DNA of 11,633 nt from an uncultured Actinomycetes bacterium (GCA_937888775.1 CALAQT010000100.1:1-11633); one strand, 5' to 3'; counted from the first letter of the stretch, positions 1 to 5,827 are shown. A program made the numbers and translations. Notes: generated from the letters alone by a model not told the origin.

Positions 1-126
1 AGCCATCGCGGCTGCCGAGGCCCCGGGATAAGCGCTGAGGTGGCCGGCGGCGTGGCGGCGATCGGCCGTGGCATCGCGCAGGCAACGATCCGCAGCGTGG
101 ACACGATGAACGGCCACGCGCACTGA
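1..126 (+). CDS. C-terminal fragment of an unrecognised ORF (partial)
   Basis: A frame open from the left window edge runs 41 codons to a TGA at 124-126. It ends in the peptide RSVDTMNGHAH. The visible part has an Ala/Gly-rich stretch (AEVAGGVAAIGRGIAQA) that could be a small helix but contains no motif I recognise. It would converge with the minus-strand ORF ending at 148. GC-rich DNA gives open frames of this length by chance, so this may not be a gene. No function can be assigned. Confidence 0.25.
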   Translation, partial: SHRGCRGPGISAEVAGGVAAIGRGIAQATIRSVDTMNGHAH

Positions 127-147
127 CGCCAGCCGCCGCGGGCTTAC

Positions 148-408
148 TTAGCTCTGCTGCGAAATAAGCTCGGCGAGGCGGAGCATCGCGGTCCTGCGAT
201 CGGGGCCGTTGACCGACAGCGATACCGCCTCGCCGCCGAGCCCGCTCTCCGCCACGAACGCAGCAACCCAGTCGCCGTCAGACCGATCGATGCGCAGTCG
301 TTGATCGCGCTCCGAAGCCTCCCCGGTGAGGTAACCGAGCAACGCGTCGTCGCTGAGTGCTGCGTAGCTACCGGCCACAACCGTGGACCATAGCGCCACG
401 CGCCACAC
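148..408 (-). CDS. Small hypothetical protein, start uncertain
   Basis: Minus-strand frame ending in TAA at 148, with a plausible protein-like C-terminal part (SYAALSDDALLGYLTGEASE, then DWVAAFVAESGLGGEAVSLS and a closing helix AMLRLAELISQQS). The open frame reaches back to an ATG at 597, but everything beyond about 430 is antisense to the N-terminus of the lipoprotein on the plus strand. I therefore favour a start near 408 (GTG, 87 codons including stop) or 399 (GTG); an ATG at 468 is a further option. None has a convincing Shine-Dalgarno sequence. If the start is at 408, the gene is divergent from the lipoprotein with only about 22 bases between them. It may also be the remnant C-terminus of a longer gene truncated by the element. 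Family not recognised. Confidence 0.4.
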   Translation of the reverse strand: MWRVALWSTVVAGSYAALSDDALLGYLTGEASERDQRLRIDRSDGDWVAAFVAESGLGGEAVSLSVNGPDRRTAMLRLAELISQQS

Positions 409-430
409 CAGATAGGCTGGCGGACGGATC

Positions 431-901
431 GTGAAGACGGCATTGGCATTCTTGGCGAGCGTCACCATTGCCTTGAGCGGCTGCGGGAGCAGCGGCAGCT
501 CGAAAACCTCCCAGCCGTCACCCCAGCAGTCCGACAATGCGCAGAGAGACGTCGGATACCTCCGAGCTCTGAACCAGATCATGGCTCCGTTCACCAAGCC
601 GCCGGCGAGCCTGACCGACTACGCGAGCGCAGAGCGCGTGGTGCGCAAGGCGATCGCCGACCTCGGGTTGCTAGTCGCGCCGACGCCGTTCGCTCCCAGC
701 CAGGCGCAGCTCGTTGCCGCGCTTCGCGCACAAGCCGCCCTCGCGCCCCGGATGGCGCACGCCGCCGCCGCGCGCGACGCCGCCGCACTCAACAACCTCG
801 AAGCGCGGATGCTCACCGCGGAGACCGGAGTGCGGGCAGCAACCCGGGAGGCTGTGGACGCCTACAACCGGTGCCGCGCCACGAAGTTCCGCTCCTGCTG
901 A
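431..901 (+). CDS. Putative secreted lipoprotein
   Basis: 156 residues from a GTG start. The N-terminus is a textbook type II signal peptide: positive K2, hydrophobic core (about residues 4-15), and lipobox L15-S-G-C18, so Cys18 would be lipidated and the protein anchored on the outer face of the membrane. A Ser/Gly/Gln-rich linker follows (residues 19-40). Then comes an alpha-helical, Ala-rich domain (about 45-145) with helices such as ASAERVVRKAIADLG and RDAAALNNLEARM. Two cysteines close the protein (C148 and C156, in the last nine residues) and could form a disulfide. I do not recognise the helical domain and assign no function. It lies on the int side of the tRNA-Arg gene and may be cargo of the putative integrative element. 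The signal sequence is the main reason for preferring this strand over the overlapping minus-strand frame. Confidence 0.72.
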   Translation: MKTALAFLASVTIALSGCGSSGSSKTSQPSPQQSDNAQRDVGYLRALNQIMAPFTKPPASLTDYASAERVVRKAIADLGLLVAPTPFAPSQAQLVAALRAQAALAPRMAHAAAARDAAALNNLEARMLTAETGVRAATREAVDAYNRCRATKFRSC

Positions 902-1176
902 CACCCCCGGATGGCACGATCCCGGCGAACCGATCGAGTCAGTCAATCCTATGGCGGGATGGAAGACGTTGGGGCGGCGAAAGTCGCCCCAGCCCGGCTG
1001 TTGCTCGGCGGCTTGCAAGGTCCGAGTCGCGTCGGAGCAGCGAGCGAGGATCCCGAGAACTCTCGCGCTCGCCGAACGGCCTGCGGTGTTCCAGCGGTTC
1101 CGCCGAGCCGCCTCGCGCTGCGTGAGAGTCAGTCGATCCTGCTGGGCGACCAACGCCCGCGAGGCTCGATGATCCG
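902..1176. other. Non-coding stretch between lipoprotein and RHH gene
   Basis: About 300 bases separate the lipoprotein stop from the RHH start. Several frames are open here, but their translations are Arg/Ser/Pro-rich and look like chance frames of GC-rich DNA. Visible structure: a short hairpin at 973-990 (GGCGA-AAG-TCGCC flanked by extra GG/CC, with one bulged C) without a following T-tract, and a 15-base direct repeat at 936-950 and 1126-1140. The right end leads into the operator/promoter of the RHH gene. In an integrase-proximal position this is where arm-type or accessory-factor sites could lie; that is inference. Confidence 0.5.
936..1140. repeat. 15-bp direct repeat pair (936-950 and 1126-1140)
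   Basis: GAGTCAGTCAATCCT at 936-950 and GAGTCAGTCGATCCT at 1126-1140 match at 14 of 15 bases, 190 bases apart, in the non-coding stretch upstream of the RHH-int pair. They may be binding sites for the recombinase or its accessory factor, or a chance or decayed duplication. Only the repetition itself is seen. Confidence 0.45.
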
Positions 1177-1203
1177 ACCACTCTAGGTGGTAATATAGTG
1201 GCT
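1177..1203 (+). promoter_or_regulatory. Putative promoter and operator of RHH-int
   Basis: Perfect 5-bp inverted repeat ACCAC-TCTAG-GTGGT at 1177-1191, immediately followed by an AT-rich -10-like TAATAT at 1191-1196. A further AGTGG (1197-1201) and CCACT (1211-1215) pair brackets the ATG at 1204. The spacing from the -10 to the ATG is only 7 bases, so transcription would begin at or next to the ATG, giving a leaderless mRNA; no Shine-Dalgarno sequence is present. No good -35 is visible. The RHH protein encoded just downstream is the obvious candidate to bind the ACCAC/GTGGT half-sites (autorepression), by inference from how Arc/CopG-type repressors usually work. Confidence 0.45.
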
Positions 1204-1389
1204 ATGAAGACCACTCAGAAGCGGGATGTTGTGACGGTCAAGGCCCCGAGGGACCTGATCGAGCAGCTGCGGGTGCTCGCGCAGTTGCACAACCGGTCGA
1301 TGTCGGGCGAGCTCCGCACGGCGCTCGAGCAATACTTGCAGAGCCACCGCCGGCAAGTCCGAGACGGCAAGCCGGAAGGGGGCGAGTGA
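1204..1389 (+). CDS. Ribbon-helix-helix (Arc/CopG-type) DNA-binding protein
   Basis: 61 residues. The fold signature is clear: a short beta-strand (VVTVKAP, residues 9-15), helix A (RDLIEQLRVLAQL, 16-28), a turn with N30-R31-S32, helix B (SGELRTALEQYLQ, 34-46), then a basic/acidic tail. RHH proteins bind DNA as dimers through the paired beta-strands. This one precedes the tyrosine recombinase and its TGA (1387-1389) overlaps the int ATG at 1389, so the two are co-transcribed and translationally coupled. It could be an autorepressor of int, or an excisionase-like directionality factor. A toxin-antitoxin antitoxin is less likely because the next gene is a recombinase, not a toxin. The ATG at 1204 is preferred over the in-frame GTG at 1198 because the -10-like TAATAT ends only one base before that GTG. 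Confidence 0.8.
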   Translation: MKTTQKRDVVTVKAPRDLIEQLRVLAQLHNRSMSGELRTALEQYLQSHRRQVRDGKPEGGE

Positions 1390-2648
1390 TGGCGCGCCCC
1401 GCTACAGGCCAGGTCGTCTGCGACACGCGCCGCGTCTCGCCGGTGTTCGCGCTGCGGTTCCGCGCGTACGGCCGCCGGGAGTACGTGACGCTCGGGGGGA
1501 CCGCGGACGGCTGGACGCAGGAGCGAGCCGAGGCCGAGTTGCAGAATGTGCTCGCGGACGTGCGCCGTGGGATCTGGCGTGCGCCGCATCCCGAACCGGC
1601 GCCGGTCGCGCCAGTCGACCCGAGCTTTCACGAGTTCGCCTCGCAGTGGTTTGAGGCCAACGAGGGGGCGTGGCGGCCGAAGACGCGCGTCGACTACGGC
1701 TGGCAGCTCACGAATCATCTGCTGCCGTTCTTCCGCGGCCATCGGCTGTCGCAGATCACGATCGCCGAGGTTGACCGCTACCGGTCCGCGAAGGTCCGCG
1801 AGGGTGCGCTGTCGGCCACGTCGATCAACAAGACGATCACGCGGCTTGCGCAGATCCTCGAGGTTGCCGTCGAGTACGAAATGATCGACCGCAACCCCGC
1901 GAAGGGAAAGCGCCGCCGCGTGAAGGCGTCAAAGCCGGCGCCCGTGTGGCTCGACCGGGCGCAGCACATCGCGGCGCTGCTCGACGCGGCGGGCGAGGTC
2001 GACCGCGAGGCCAGAGCGGACCGGAAGGTGCCGCGGCGCGCGATCCTCGCAACGCTCGTGTTCGCCGGCCTGCGGATCGGCGAGCTGTGCGACTTGTGCT
2101 GGCGCGATGTCGATTTGAGCGGCGGCAGGATCACCGTGCGCGAGTCCAAGACCGACGCGGGCGTCAGGCAGATCGACCTCCTGCCGGTGCTGCGCGACGA
2201 GCTGCTCGCGCTGAAGGCGTCGGCGGGCAGAACGGCCGCGGGCGAGCTCGTGTTCGCGACGATGGCCGGCGGCAGGCAGAACCCGAGCAACATCCGCAAC
2301 CGCGTGCTCGCAAGCGCGGTGAAACGCGCGAACGAGCGGCTCGAGGATGCGCGGGAGGTTCCGCTGCCCGAGCGGCTGACTCCGCACAAGCTCCGCCACA
2401 CGTTCGCGTCGCTGCTCGTCGCGCTCGGCGTCGATCCCGGCTCGGTGATGGACCAGCTCGGGCACACCGACCCGACGTTCACCCTGCGCGTGTACCGGCA
2501 CGGGATGCGCAGGGATGACGCGTCCAAGCTCGCGATGCGCGACCTCGTCGGGCTGTCTGATTGGGCAGCAATGGGCAGCAGTGGCGCTCCGGGCGCTTCC
2601 ACGGCGCTCTCAGCGACTGGGCTGGGACAACAAAAAGCCCCGCGTTAG
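1389..2648 (+). CDS. int: Tyrosine recombinase / phage-type integrase
   Basis: 419 residues from ATG 1389, which has AAGGGGG (1376-1382) six bases upstream; a GTG at 1386 would add one residue. Order of domains: N-terminal arm-type DNA-binding region (about 10-65, with a three-strand-like FALRFRAYGRREYVTLGG), SAM-like core-binding domain (about 79-170, FHEFASQWFEANEG to YEMIDRNP), catalytic domain (about 185-390). All active-site residues are present: R229 (AGLRIGEL), K254 (ESKTDAG), H333 and R336 (TPHKLRHTF), H359 (LGHTDP) and nucleophile Y369 (LRVYRHG), so the enzyme should be active. The C-terminal 40 residues are low-complexity (Gly/Ser/Ala) and the last codons run into the terminator of the convergent tRNA-Arg gene. 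Co-transcribed with the upstream RHH gene. Integration into the tRNA-Arg 3' end is inferred from position. Confidence 0.93.
   Translation: MARPATGQVVCDTRRVSPVFALRFRAYGRREYVTLGGTADGWTQERAEAELQNVLADVRRGIWRAPHPEPAPVAPVDPSFHEFASQWFEANEGAWRPKTRVDYGWQLTNHLLPFFRGHRLSQITIAEVDRYRSAKVREGALSATSINKTITRLAQILEVAVEYEMIDRNPAKGKRRRVKASKPAPVWLDRAQHIAALLDAAGEVDREARADRKVPRRAILATLVFAGLRIGELCDLCWRDVDLSGGRITVRESKTDAGVRQIDLLPVLRDELLALKASAGRTAAGELVFATMAGGRQNPSNIRNRVLASAVKRANERLEDAREVPLPERLTPHKLRHTFASLLVALGVDPGSVMDQLGHTDPTFTLRVYRHGMRRDDASKLAMRDLVGLSDWAAMGSSGAPGASTALSATGLGQQKAPR
2562..2580 (+). repeat. Tandem direct repeat near int 3' end
   Basis: TGGGCAGCA occurs at 2562-2570 and again at 2572-2580, one base apart (a 10-base period), inside the 3' end of int and about 90 bases from the tRNA 3' end. 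Closely spaced short direct repeats at this distance are what arm-type integrase sites look like, but two copies in coding DNA can also be chance. They encode W-A-A-M-G-S-S in the int tail. Confidence 0.35.
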
Positions 2649-2657
2649 CGGGGCTTT
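2632..2657 (-). terminator. Bidirectional intrinsic terminator of tRNA-Arg / int
   Basis: A perfect 10-bp stem, AAAGCCCCGC (2634-2643) with GCGGGGCTTT (2648-2657), and a GTTA loop. Read on the minus strand, the hairpin is followed by a T-tract (TTTTTG), making it a strong terminator nine bases past the tRNA-Arg 3' end. Read on the plus strand it has TTT and would also stop int transcripts. The int TAG stop (2646-2648) lies in the loop and first stem base. Confidence 0.85.
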
Positions 2658-2665
2658 CGTGGGAG

Positions 2666-2738
2666 TGCGCCCGGCAGGATTTGAACCTGCGACCTTCCGC
2701 TCCGGAGGCGGACGCTCTATCCCCTGAGCTACGGGCGC
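2666..2738 (-). tRNA. tRNA-Arg (anticodon CCG)
   Basis: Complete cloverleaf on the minus strand: acceptor GCGCCCG pairs with CGGGCGC, D-stem GCTC/GAGC around loop AGGGGATA, anticodon stem TCCGC/GCGGA around loop CTCCGGA with anticodon CCG (reads CGG), variable AGGTC, T-stem GCAGG/CCTGC with loop TTCAAAT, discriminator A at 2666. CCA is not encoded (the next bases are CTC), so the 3' end must be cut by an RNase Z-type enzyme and CCA added. An rnz gene lies 1.7 kb away. The terminator hairpin at 2632-2657 follows directly. Its 3' half is the likely attachment site of the neighbouring integrase. Confidence 0.96.
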
Positions 2739-2771
2739 TCTGGATACGGGGAAGACGAGCACGAGCTTACC

Positions 2772-3260
2772 GTGAGAATCGCGATCATCTCAGACACCCA
2801 CATGCCGCGCGGCGACCGGCGCCTGTCCGTGGCCTGCGTCGCACAGCTGCGCAGCGCGGATCTGATCGTCCATGCCGGCGACCTGACGACGCCATCGGTC
2901 CTGCGCGGGCTGCAAGCGCTCGGCGAGGTGGCGGCCGTTCACGGCAACGTCGATGACGCCTCGGTTCGCCAGATGCTGCCGCTGAGCCGTACGATCGTGG
3001 CCGATGGCGCTCAGATCGGCCTGCTACACGACGGAGGTCCCGCTCATGGCCGCCTCCAGCGGTTACACCGGCGATTCGCTATGGCGGACGCCGTTGTCTT
3101 TGGCCATTCGCACGTCCCGCTCCATGAGCGTTCACCGGACGGGTTCCAGATCTTCAATCCCGGCAGTCCAACCGAGCGCCGCCGCGCCGCGCGCCACACG
3201 ATGGGCATCGCGGAGGTTTCATCGGGTGTGATCACCTTCGAGCTCGTAGAGCTGGACTGA
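2772..3260 (+). CDS. YfcE/MJ0936-family metallophosphoesterase
   Basis: 162 residues, the usual length of the small calcineurin-like phosphodiesterases of the YfcE/MJ0936 type. All metal-binding motifs are present: D8-T-H10, G36-D37, G58-N59 in HGNVDD, H86-D87-G88, and G111-H-S-H114, followed by N129-P-G-S. Such enzymes use two divalent metals to hydrolyse phosphodiesters in the cytoplasm; members act on artificial substrates such as bis-pNPP and the physiological substrate is usually unknown. The GTG start lies only 33 bases from the 5' end of the divergent tRNA-Arg gene, so the two promoters must overlap. No clear Shine-Dalgarno sequence is seen; a GGGGAAG at about 2749-2755 is rather far. 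The following gene starts 65 bases downstream and may be co-transcribed. Confidence 0.9.
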   Translation: MRIAIISDTHMPRGDRRLSVACVAQLRSADLIVHAGDLTTPSVLRGLQALGEVAAVHGNVDDASVRQMLPLSRTIVADGAQIGLLHDGGPAHGRLQRLHRRFAMADAVVFGHSHVPLHERSPDGFQIFNPGSPTERRRAARHTMGIAEVSSGVITFELVELD

Positions 3261-3325
3261 TGCTCCGCCGCTCGGTCGCTCACCGCGATGGCTTCACGCT
3301 CGCCTCCGCAGGGTAGGGGTTCGCG

Positions 3326-4417
3326 ATGAGCCTTCCCGGCAAGCGCGCGGACATGATCGTGCACCAAACCGAGCCAATCAACGCGGAGTCTGCGCCCGCC
3401 CCGCTGGCGGCCGGGGACCTGACCGCACTTGACACCTTCTACGTGCGCAGCCACGGGCCGACCCCCTCGGTGCAGTCCGGAAGCTGGCGGTTGGGGGTCG
3501 GCGGCCTGGTGGGGCGCGAGCTGTCGCTGTCGCTGGCCGATCTGCGCAGCGGCTTTCCCCAGCGCACGCTGATCGCGACCCTGCAATGCGCCGGCAACCG
3601 GCGTCAGGGCTTCATCGCGGTACGCGAGATCCCGGGCGAAGTCCCCTGGGGTCCCGGCGCAACGGGCACCGCGCGGTGGCGCGGGGTGGCGCTGGCCGAC
3701 GTGTTGCGGGCGGCCGGGCTGCACGACGGCGCGCGCCACTTGGAGTTTCTCGGATGCGACACTTCGCCGGAGTCAGACCCGCCCCAGCCGTTCGGCGGGT
3801 CGATCTCACGGCAAAAGGCGCTGGCCGGAGAGGTGCTGTTGGCCTGGGAGATGAACGGAGAAGCGCTGCCCGCCATGCATGGCGCGCCGCTGCGCGTCGT
3901 GGTGCCGGGTTACATCGGCGCTCGCAGCGTCAAATGGCTGACGCAGATCACGGCGCAGGCCGAGCCGTCGGACAACTTCTTTCAGGCGCGGGCGTACCGG
4001 CTGCTGCCCGCCGGCGTTGACCCCGACGCGGCTCCGACGGGAACCGGCGTACAGCTGGGGTCGGTGGCGGTCAACGCCGACATCCTTGACCCCGCGGACG
4101 GCGCGTCGGTCATTGCCGGTCGGCTGAGCGTTCGCGGCTACGGGTTCGCGGGCGATGACCGGCGCATCGTCCGTGTCGACGTCTCCACCGACGGCGGTGC
4201 GGTTTGGCAGCAGGCGCAGCTGCTCGACGAGCCGAGCCGTTGGTCCTGGCGCCGATGGCGTGCCGACGTCGAGCTCCCCGCCGGACCGGCAGAAATCGTC
4301 GCCCGAGCGTGGGACAGCGCCGCTGGCAGCCAGCCTCGCGACGCCGCTCAGCTCTGGAACCCCAAGGGCTACGTCAACAACTCCTGGGCCCGGGTCAGGC
4401 TGAACGTCGAGCCCTGA
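3326..4417 (+). CDS. Sulfite-oxidase-family molybdopterin enzyme
   Basis: 363 residues, ATG preceded by AGGGG at 3315-3319. The N-terminal two thirds match the sulfite oxidase Mo-cofactor fold: FYVRSHGPTP (38-47, equivalent to the FVRNHxPVP motif of the family), the Mo-ligating cysteine C88 in LQCAGNRR, WRGVALADVL (118-127), and PGYIGARSVKWL (194-205), whose Arg/Lys bind cofactor and oxyanion. The C-terminal part (about 245-360) is the Ig-like dimerisation domain with VDVSTDGGAVW and a closing WNPKGYVNNSW. No heme domain and no Tat signal peptide are visible, so it is probably cytoplasmic and uses an unknown electron acceptor. Sulfite to sulfate oxidation is the family's best-known reaction, but substrate specificity cannot be read from sequence. 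A plant-type or SorA-like role is possible. Confidence 0.9.
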   Translation: MSLPGKRADMIVHQTEPINAESAPAPLAAGDLTALDTFYVRSHGPTPSVQSGSWRLGVGGLVGRELSLSLADLRSGFPQRTLIATLQCAGNRRQGFIAVREIPGEVPWGPGATGTARWRGVALADVLRAAGLHDGARHLEFLGCDTSPESDPPQPFGGSISRQKALAGEVLLAWEMNGEALPAMHGAPLRVVVPGYIGARSVKWLTQITAQAEPSDNFFQARAYRLLPAGVDPDAAPTGTGVQLGSVAVNADILDPADGASVIAGRLSVRGYGFAGDDRRIVRVDVSTDGGAVWQQAQLLDEPSRWSWRRWRADVELPAGPAEIVARAWDSAAGSQPRDAAQLWNPKGYVNNSWARVRLNVEP

Positions 4418-4432
4418 CAGACTGAGGCGCCG

Positions 4433-5827
4433 ATGGACTTCTCGGTCTTCTTCGCCGGCACGGCCGGTTCGATCCCCACCGCCCGCCGCGGGCTGCCGGC
4501 TGTGCTGGTGCGCCGGGGCGCTGACCGGATCCTGTTCGACTGCGGTGAGGGCACGCAGCGCCAGCTGGTCGCCACGGTCGGCCTGTCGGATCTCACCGAC
4601 GTGTTCCTGACCCATTTCCACGCCGATCACTGGCTGGGCCTGCCGGGGATGCTCAAGACATTTGATCTGCGCGGGCGCGAGCGCCCGTTAACGATCCACG
4701 GGCCACCCGGCCTGCGCAACCTGCTCGGGCTGGCGTTCCGGCTCGCCGGCCGGGTCCACTTCGAGCTCGAGCTCGTAGAGCTGGCGGCGGGGGACGTGAT
4801 CAAGCGTGACGGTTACCGGATTGCGCCGGTGGACGTCGACCATCGCGGGCCGGCGCTCGGGTATGTGCTGTTCGAGGATCAGCGCCCCGGCGTGTTCGAT
4901 CCCGAGGCGGCGACCTCACTGGGACTTGAGCCGGGGCCGGAGTTCGGCCGTGTCCAGCGCGGGGAGACGATCCGCGGGGTGGCGCCCGAGCAGGTGCTCG
5001 GCCCGCCTCGCCCGGGCCGCAAGCTCGTGCTCTCCGGGGACACGATGCCCTGCGACTCGCTGCGGATCGCCGCCCACGGGGCGGACTTGCTGATCCACGA
5101 GGCCACCTTCGCCGAGGAGGAGCGCGAGCGCGCGCGGGAGACCGGCCACTCCACCGCCGCGCAGGCCGCCGCCGTGGCCCGCGACGCCGAGGTGACGATG
5201 CTGGCGCTGATCCACGTCTCGACCCGTCACCCGCTTGGGCTGCTGCGCGACGAGGCGCGCGCCGTGTTCGCCCAGACCGTGTTGCCACGCGACTTCGACA
5301 CGATCGAGCTCCCGCTGCCCGAGCGCGGCAAGCCGACGCTCGTCCGCTGGGATGCCCGCGCGGCCGGCGGCCCGGCCGACGGCCGGGCTGATGGTGCGCC
5401 CGACGGCCTGGACGACGGCCCGGCCGATGGTGCGCCCGACGGCCTGGACGACGGCCCGGCCGATGGTGCGCCCGACGGCCTGGACGACGGCCCGGCCGAT
5501 GGTGCGCCCGACGGCCTGGACGACGGCCCGGCCGATGGTGCGCCCGACGGCCTGGACGACGGCCCGGCCGATGGTGCGCCCGACGGCCTGGACGACGGCC
5601 CGGCCGATGGTGCGCCCGACGGCCTGGACGACGGCCCGGCCGATGGTGCGCCCGACGGCCTGGACGACGGCCCGGCCGATGGTGCGCCCGACGGCCTGGA
5701 CGACGGCCCGGCCGATGGTGCGCCCGACGGCCTGGACGACGGCCCGGCCGATGGTGCGCCCGACGGCCTGGACGCGGCCTCCCAATCGCTGGGCGCCGAG
5801 GAGCCGGCAGTCGAGCGGGCGTCGTGA
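4433..5827 (+). CDS. rnz: Ribonuclease Z with long acidic repeat tail
   Basis: 464 residues; a standard bacterial RNase Z is about 305-320. The core (1 to about 307) is a complete metallo-beta-lactamase-fold tRNA 3' endonuclease: FAGTAGSIPT near the N-terminus, H61-F-H63-A-D65-H66 (HxHxDH), H137 in VDHRGPALGY, D203 in SGDT, the HST motif at H239, and H261 in LIHVSTRHP. This supplies all seven zinc ligands. It removes 3' trailers from tRNA precursors that lack an encoded CCA. From residue 320 a tail of ten identical 12-residue units (DGAPDGLDDGPA) plus DGAPDGLD follows, then a unique AASQSLGAEEPAVERAS. The tail has no basic residue over 128 positions and must be disordered and strongly negative; its role is unknown. 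The gene starts 15 bases after the upstream gene and its TGA overlaps the GTG of the next gene (GTGA). Confidence 0.94.
   Translation: MDFSVFFAGTAGSIPTARRGLPAVLVRRGADRILFDCGEGTQRQLVATVGLSDLTDVFLTHFHADHWLGLPGMLKTFDLRGRERPLTIHGPPGLRNLLGLAFRLAGRVHFELELVELAAGDVIKRDGYRIAPVDVDHRGPALGYVLFEDQRPGVFDPEAATSLGLEPGPEFGRVQRGETIRGVAPEQVLGPPRPGRKLVLSGDTMPCDSLRIAAHGADLLIHEATFAEEERERARETGHSTAAQAAAVARDAEVTMLALIHVSTRHPLGLLRDEARAVFAQTVLPRDFDTIELPLPERGKPTLVRWDARAAGGPADGRADGAPDGLDDGPADGAPDGLDDGPADGAPDGLDDGPADGAPDGLDDGPADGAPDGLDDGPADGAPDGLDDGPADGAPDGLDDGPADGAPDGLDDGPADGAPDGLDDGPADGAPDGLDDGPADGAPDGLDAASQSLGAEEPAVERAS
5390..5773 (+). repeat. 36-bp tandem repeat, 10.67 identical copies
   Basis: Ten consecutive 36-base units start with GATGGTGCGCCC at 5390, 5426, 5462, 5498, 5534, 5570, 5606, 5642, 5678 and 5714, and I find no base difference between them, including third codon positions. 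A 24-base partial unit occupies 5750-5773. The preceding 5367-5389 (encoding GGPADGRA) looks like a degenerate edge copy. The unit length is a multiple of three and in phase with rnz, so copy number changes would keep the reading frame. The unit contains no TAA, TAG or TGA on either strand, so all six frames are open across the array. The perfect identity suggests recent expansion by slippage or unequal crossover, or ongoing homogenisation. Confidence 0.98.

Larger units (their letters stand above)
1..2665. mobile_element. Putative integrative element, int-proximal end (partial)
   Basis: A complete tyrosine recombinase gene ends 17 bases from the 3' end of an intact tRNA-Arg gene in convergent orientation, preceded by an RHH regulator and unfamiliar cargo (lipoprotein, small hypothetical). 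This is the standard layout of an island or ICE integrated at a tRNA 3' end. I looked for a second copy of the tRNA 3' segment (2666-2694) in positions 1-2600 and saw none, so the distal end would lie left of the window. No transfer, replication or phage structural gene is visible, so the kind of element cannot be told. The left boundary given here is simply the window edge. Confidence 0.45.

Noticed and set aside
973..990. Terminator after the lipoprotein gene
   Set aside because: The hairpin is short, has a bulge and is not followed by a T-tract, so it is only noted within the intergenic description.
911..1186. Small plus-strand ORF of about 91 residues in the intergenic stretch
   Set aside because: Composition is Arg/Ser/Ala-rich, no start signal or motif, and competing frames of similar length exist on both strands.
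1..2600. Second attachment site matching the tRNA-Arg 3' end
   Set aside because: I found no stretch resembling 2666-2694 in this region; the distal site must be outside the window, if it exists.
1204..2648. Toxin-antitoxin module with the RHH protein as antitoxin
   Set aside because: The coupled downstream gene is a complete tyrosine recombinase, and no toxin-like small ORF lies next to it.
5390..5773. CRISPR array (36-bp repeats)
   Set aside because: The 36-bp unit is in the CRISPR repeat size range, but units abut directly with no spacers, keep the rnz frame, and no cas gene is nearby. It is a coding minisatellite.
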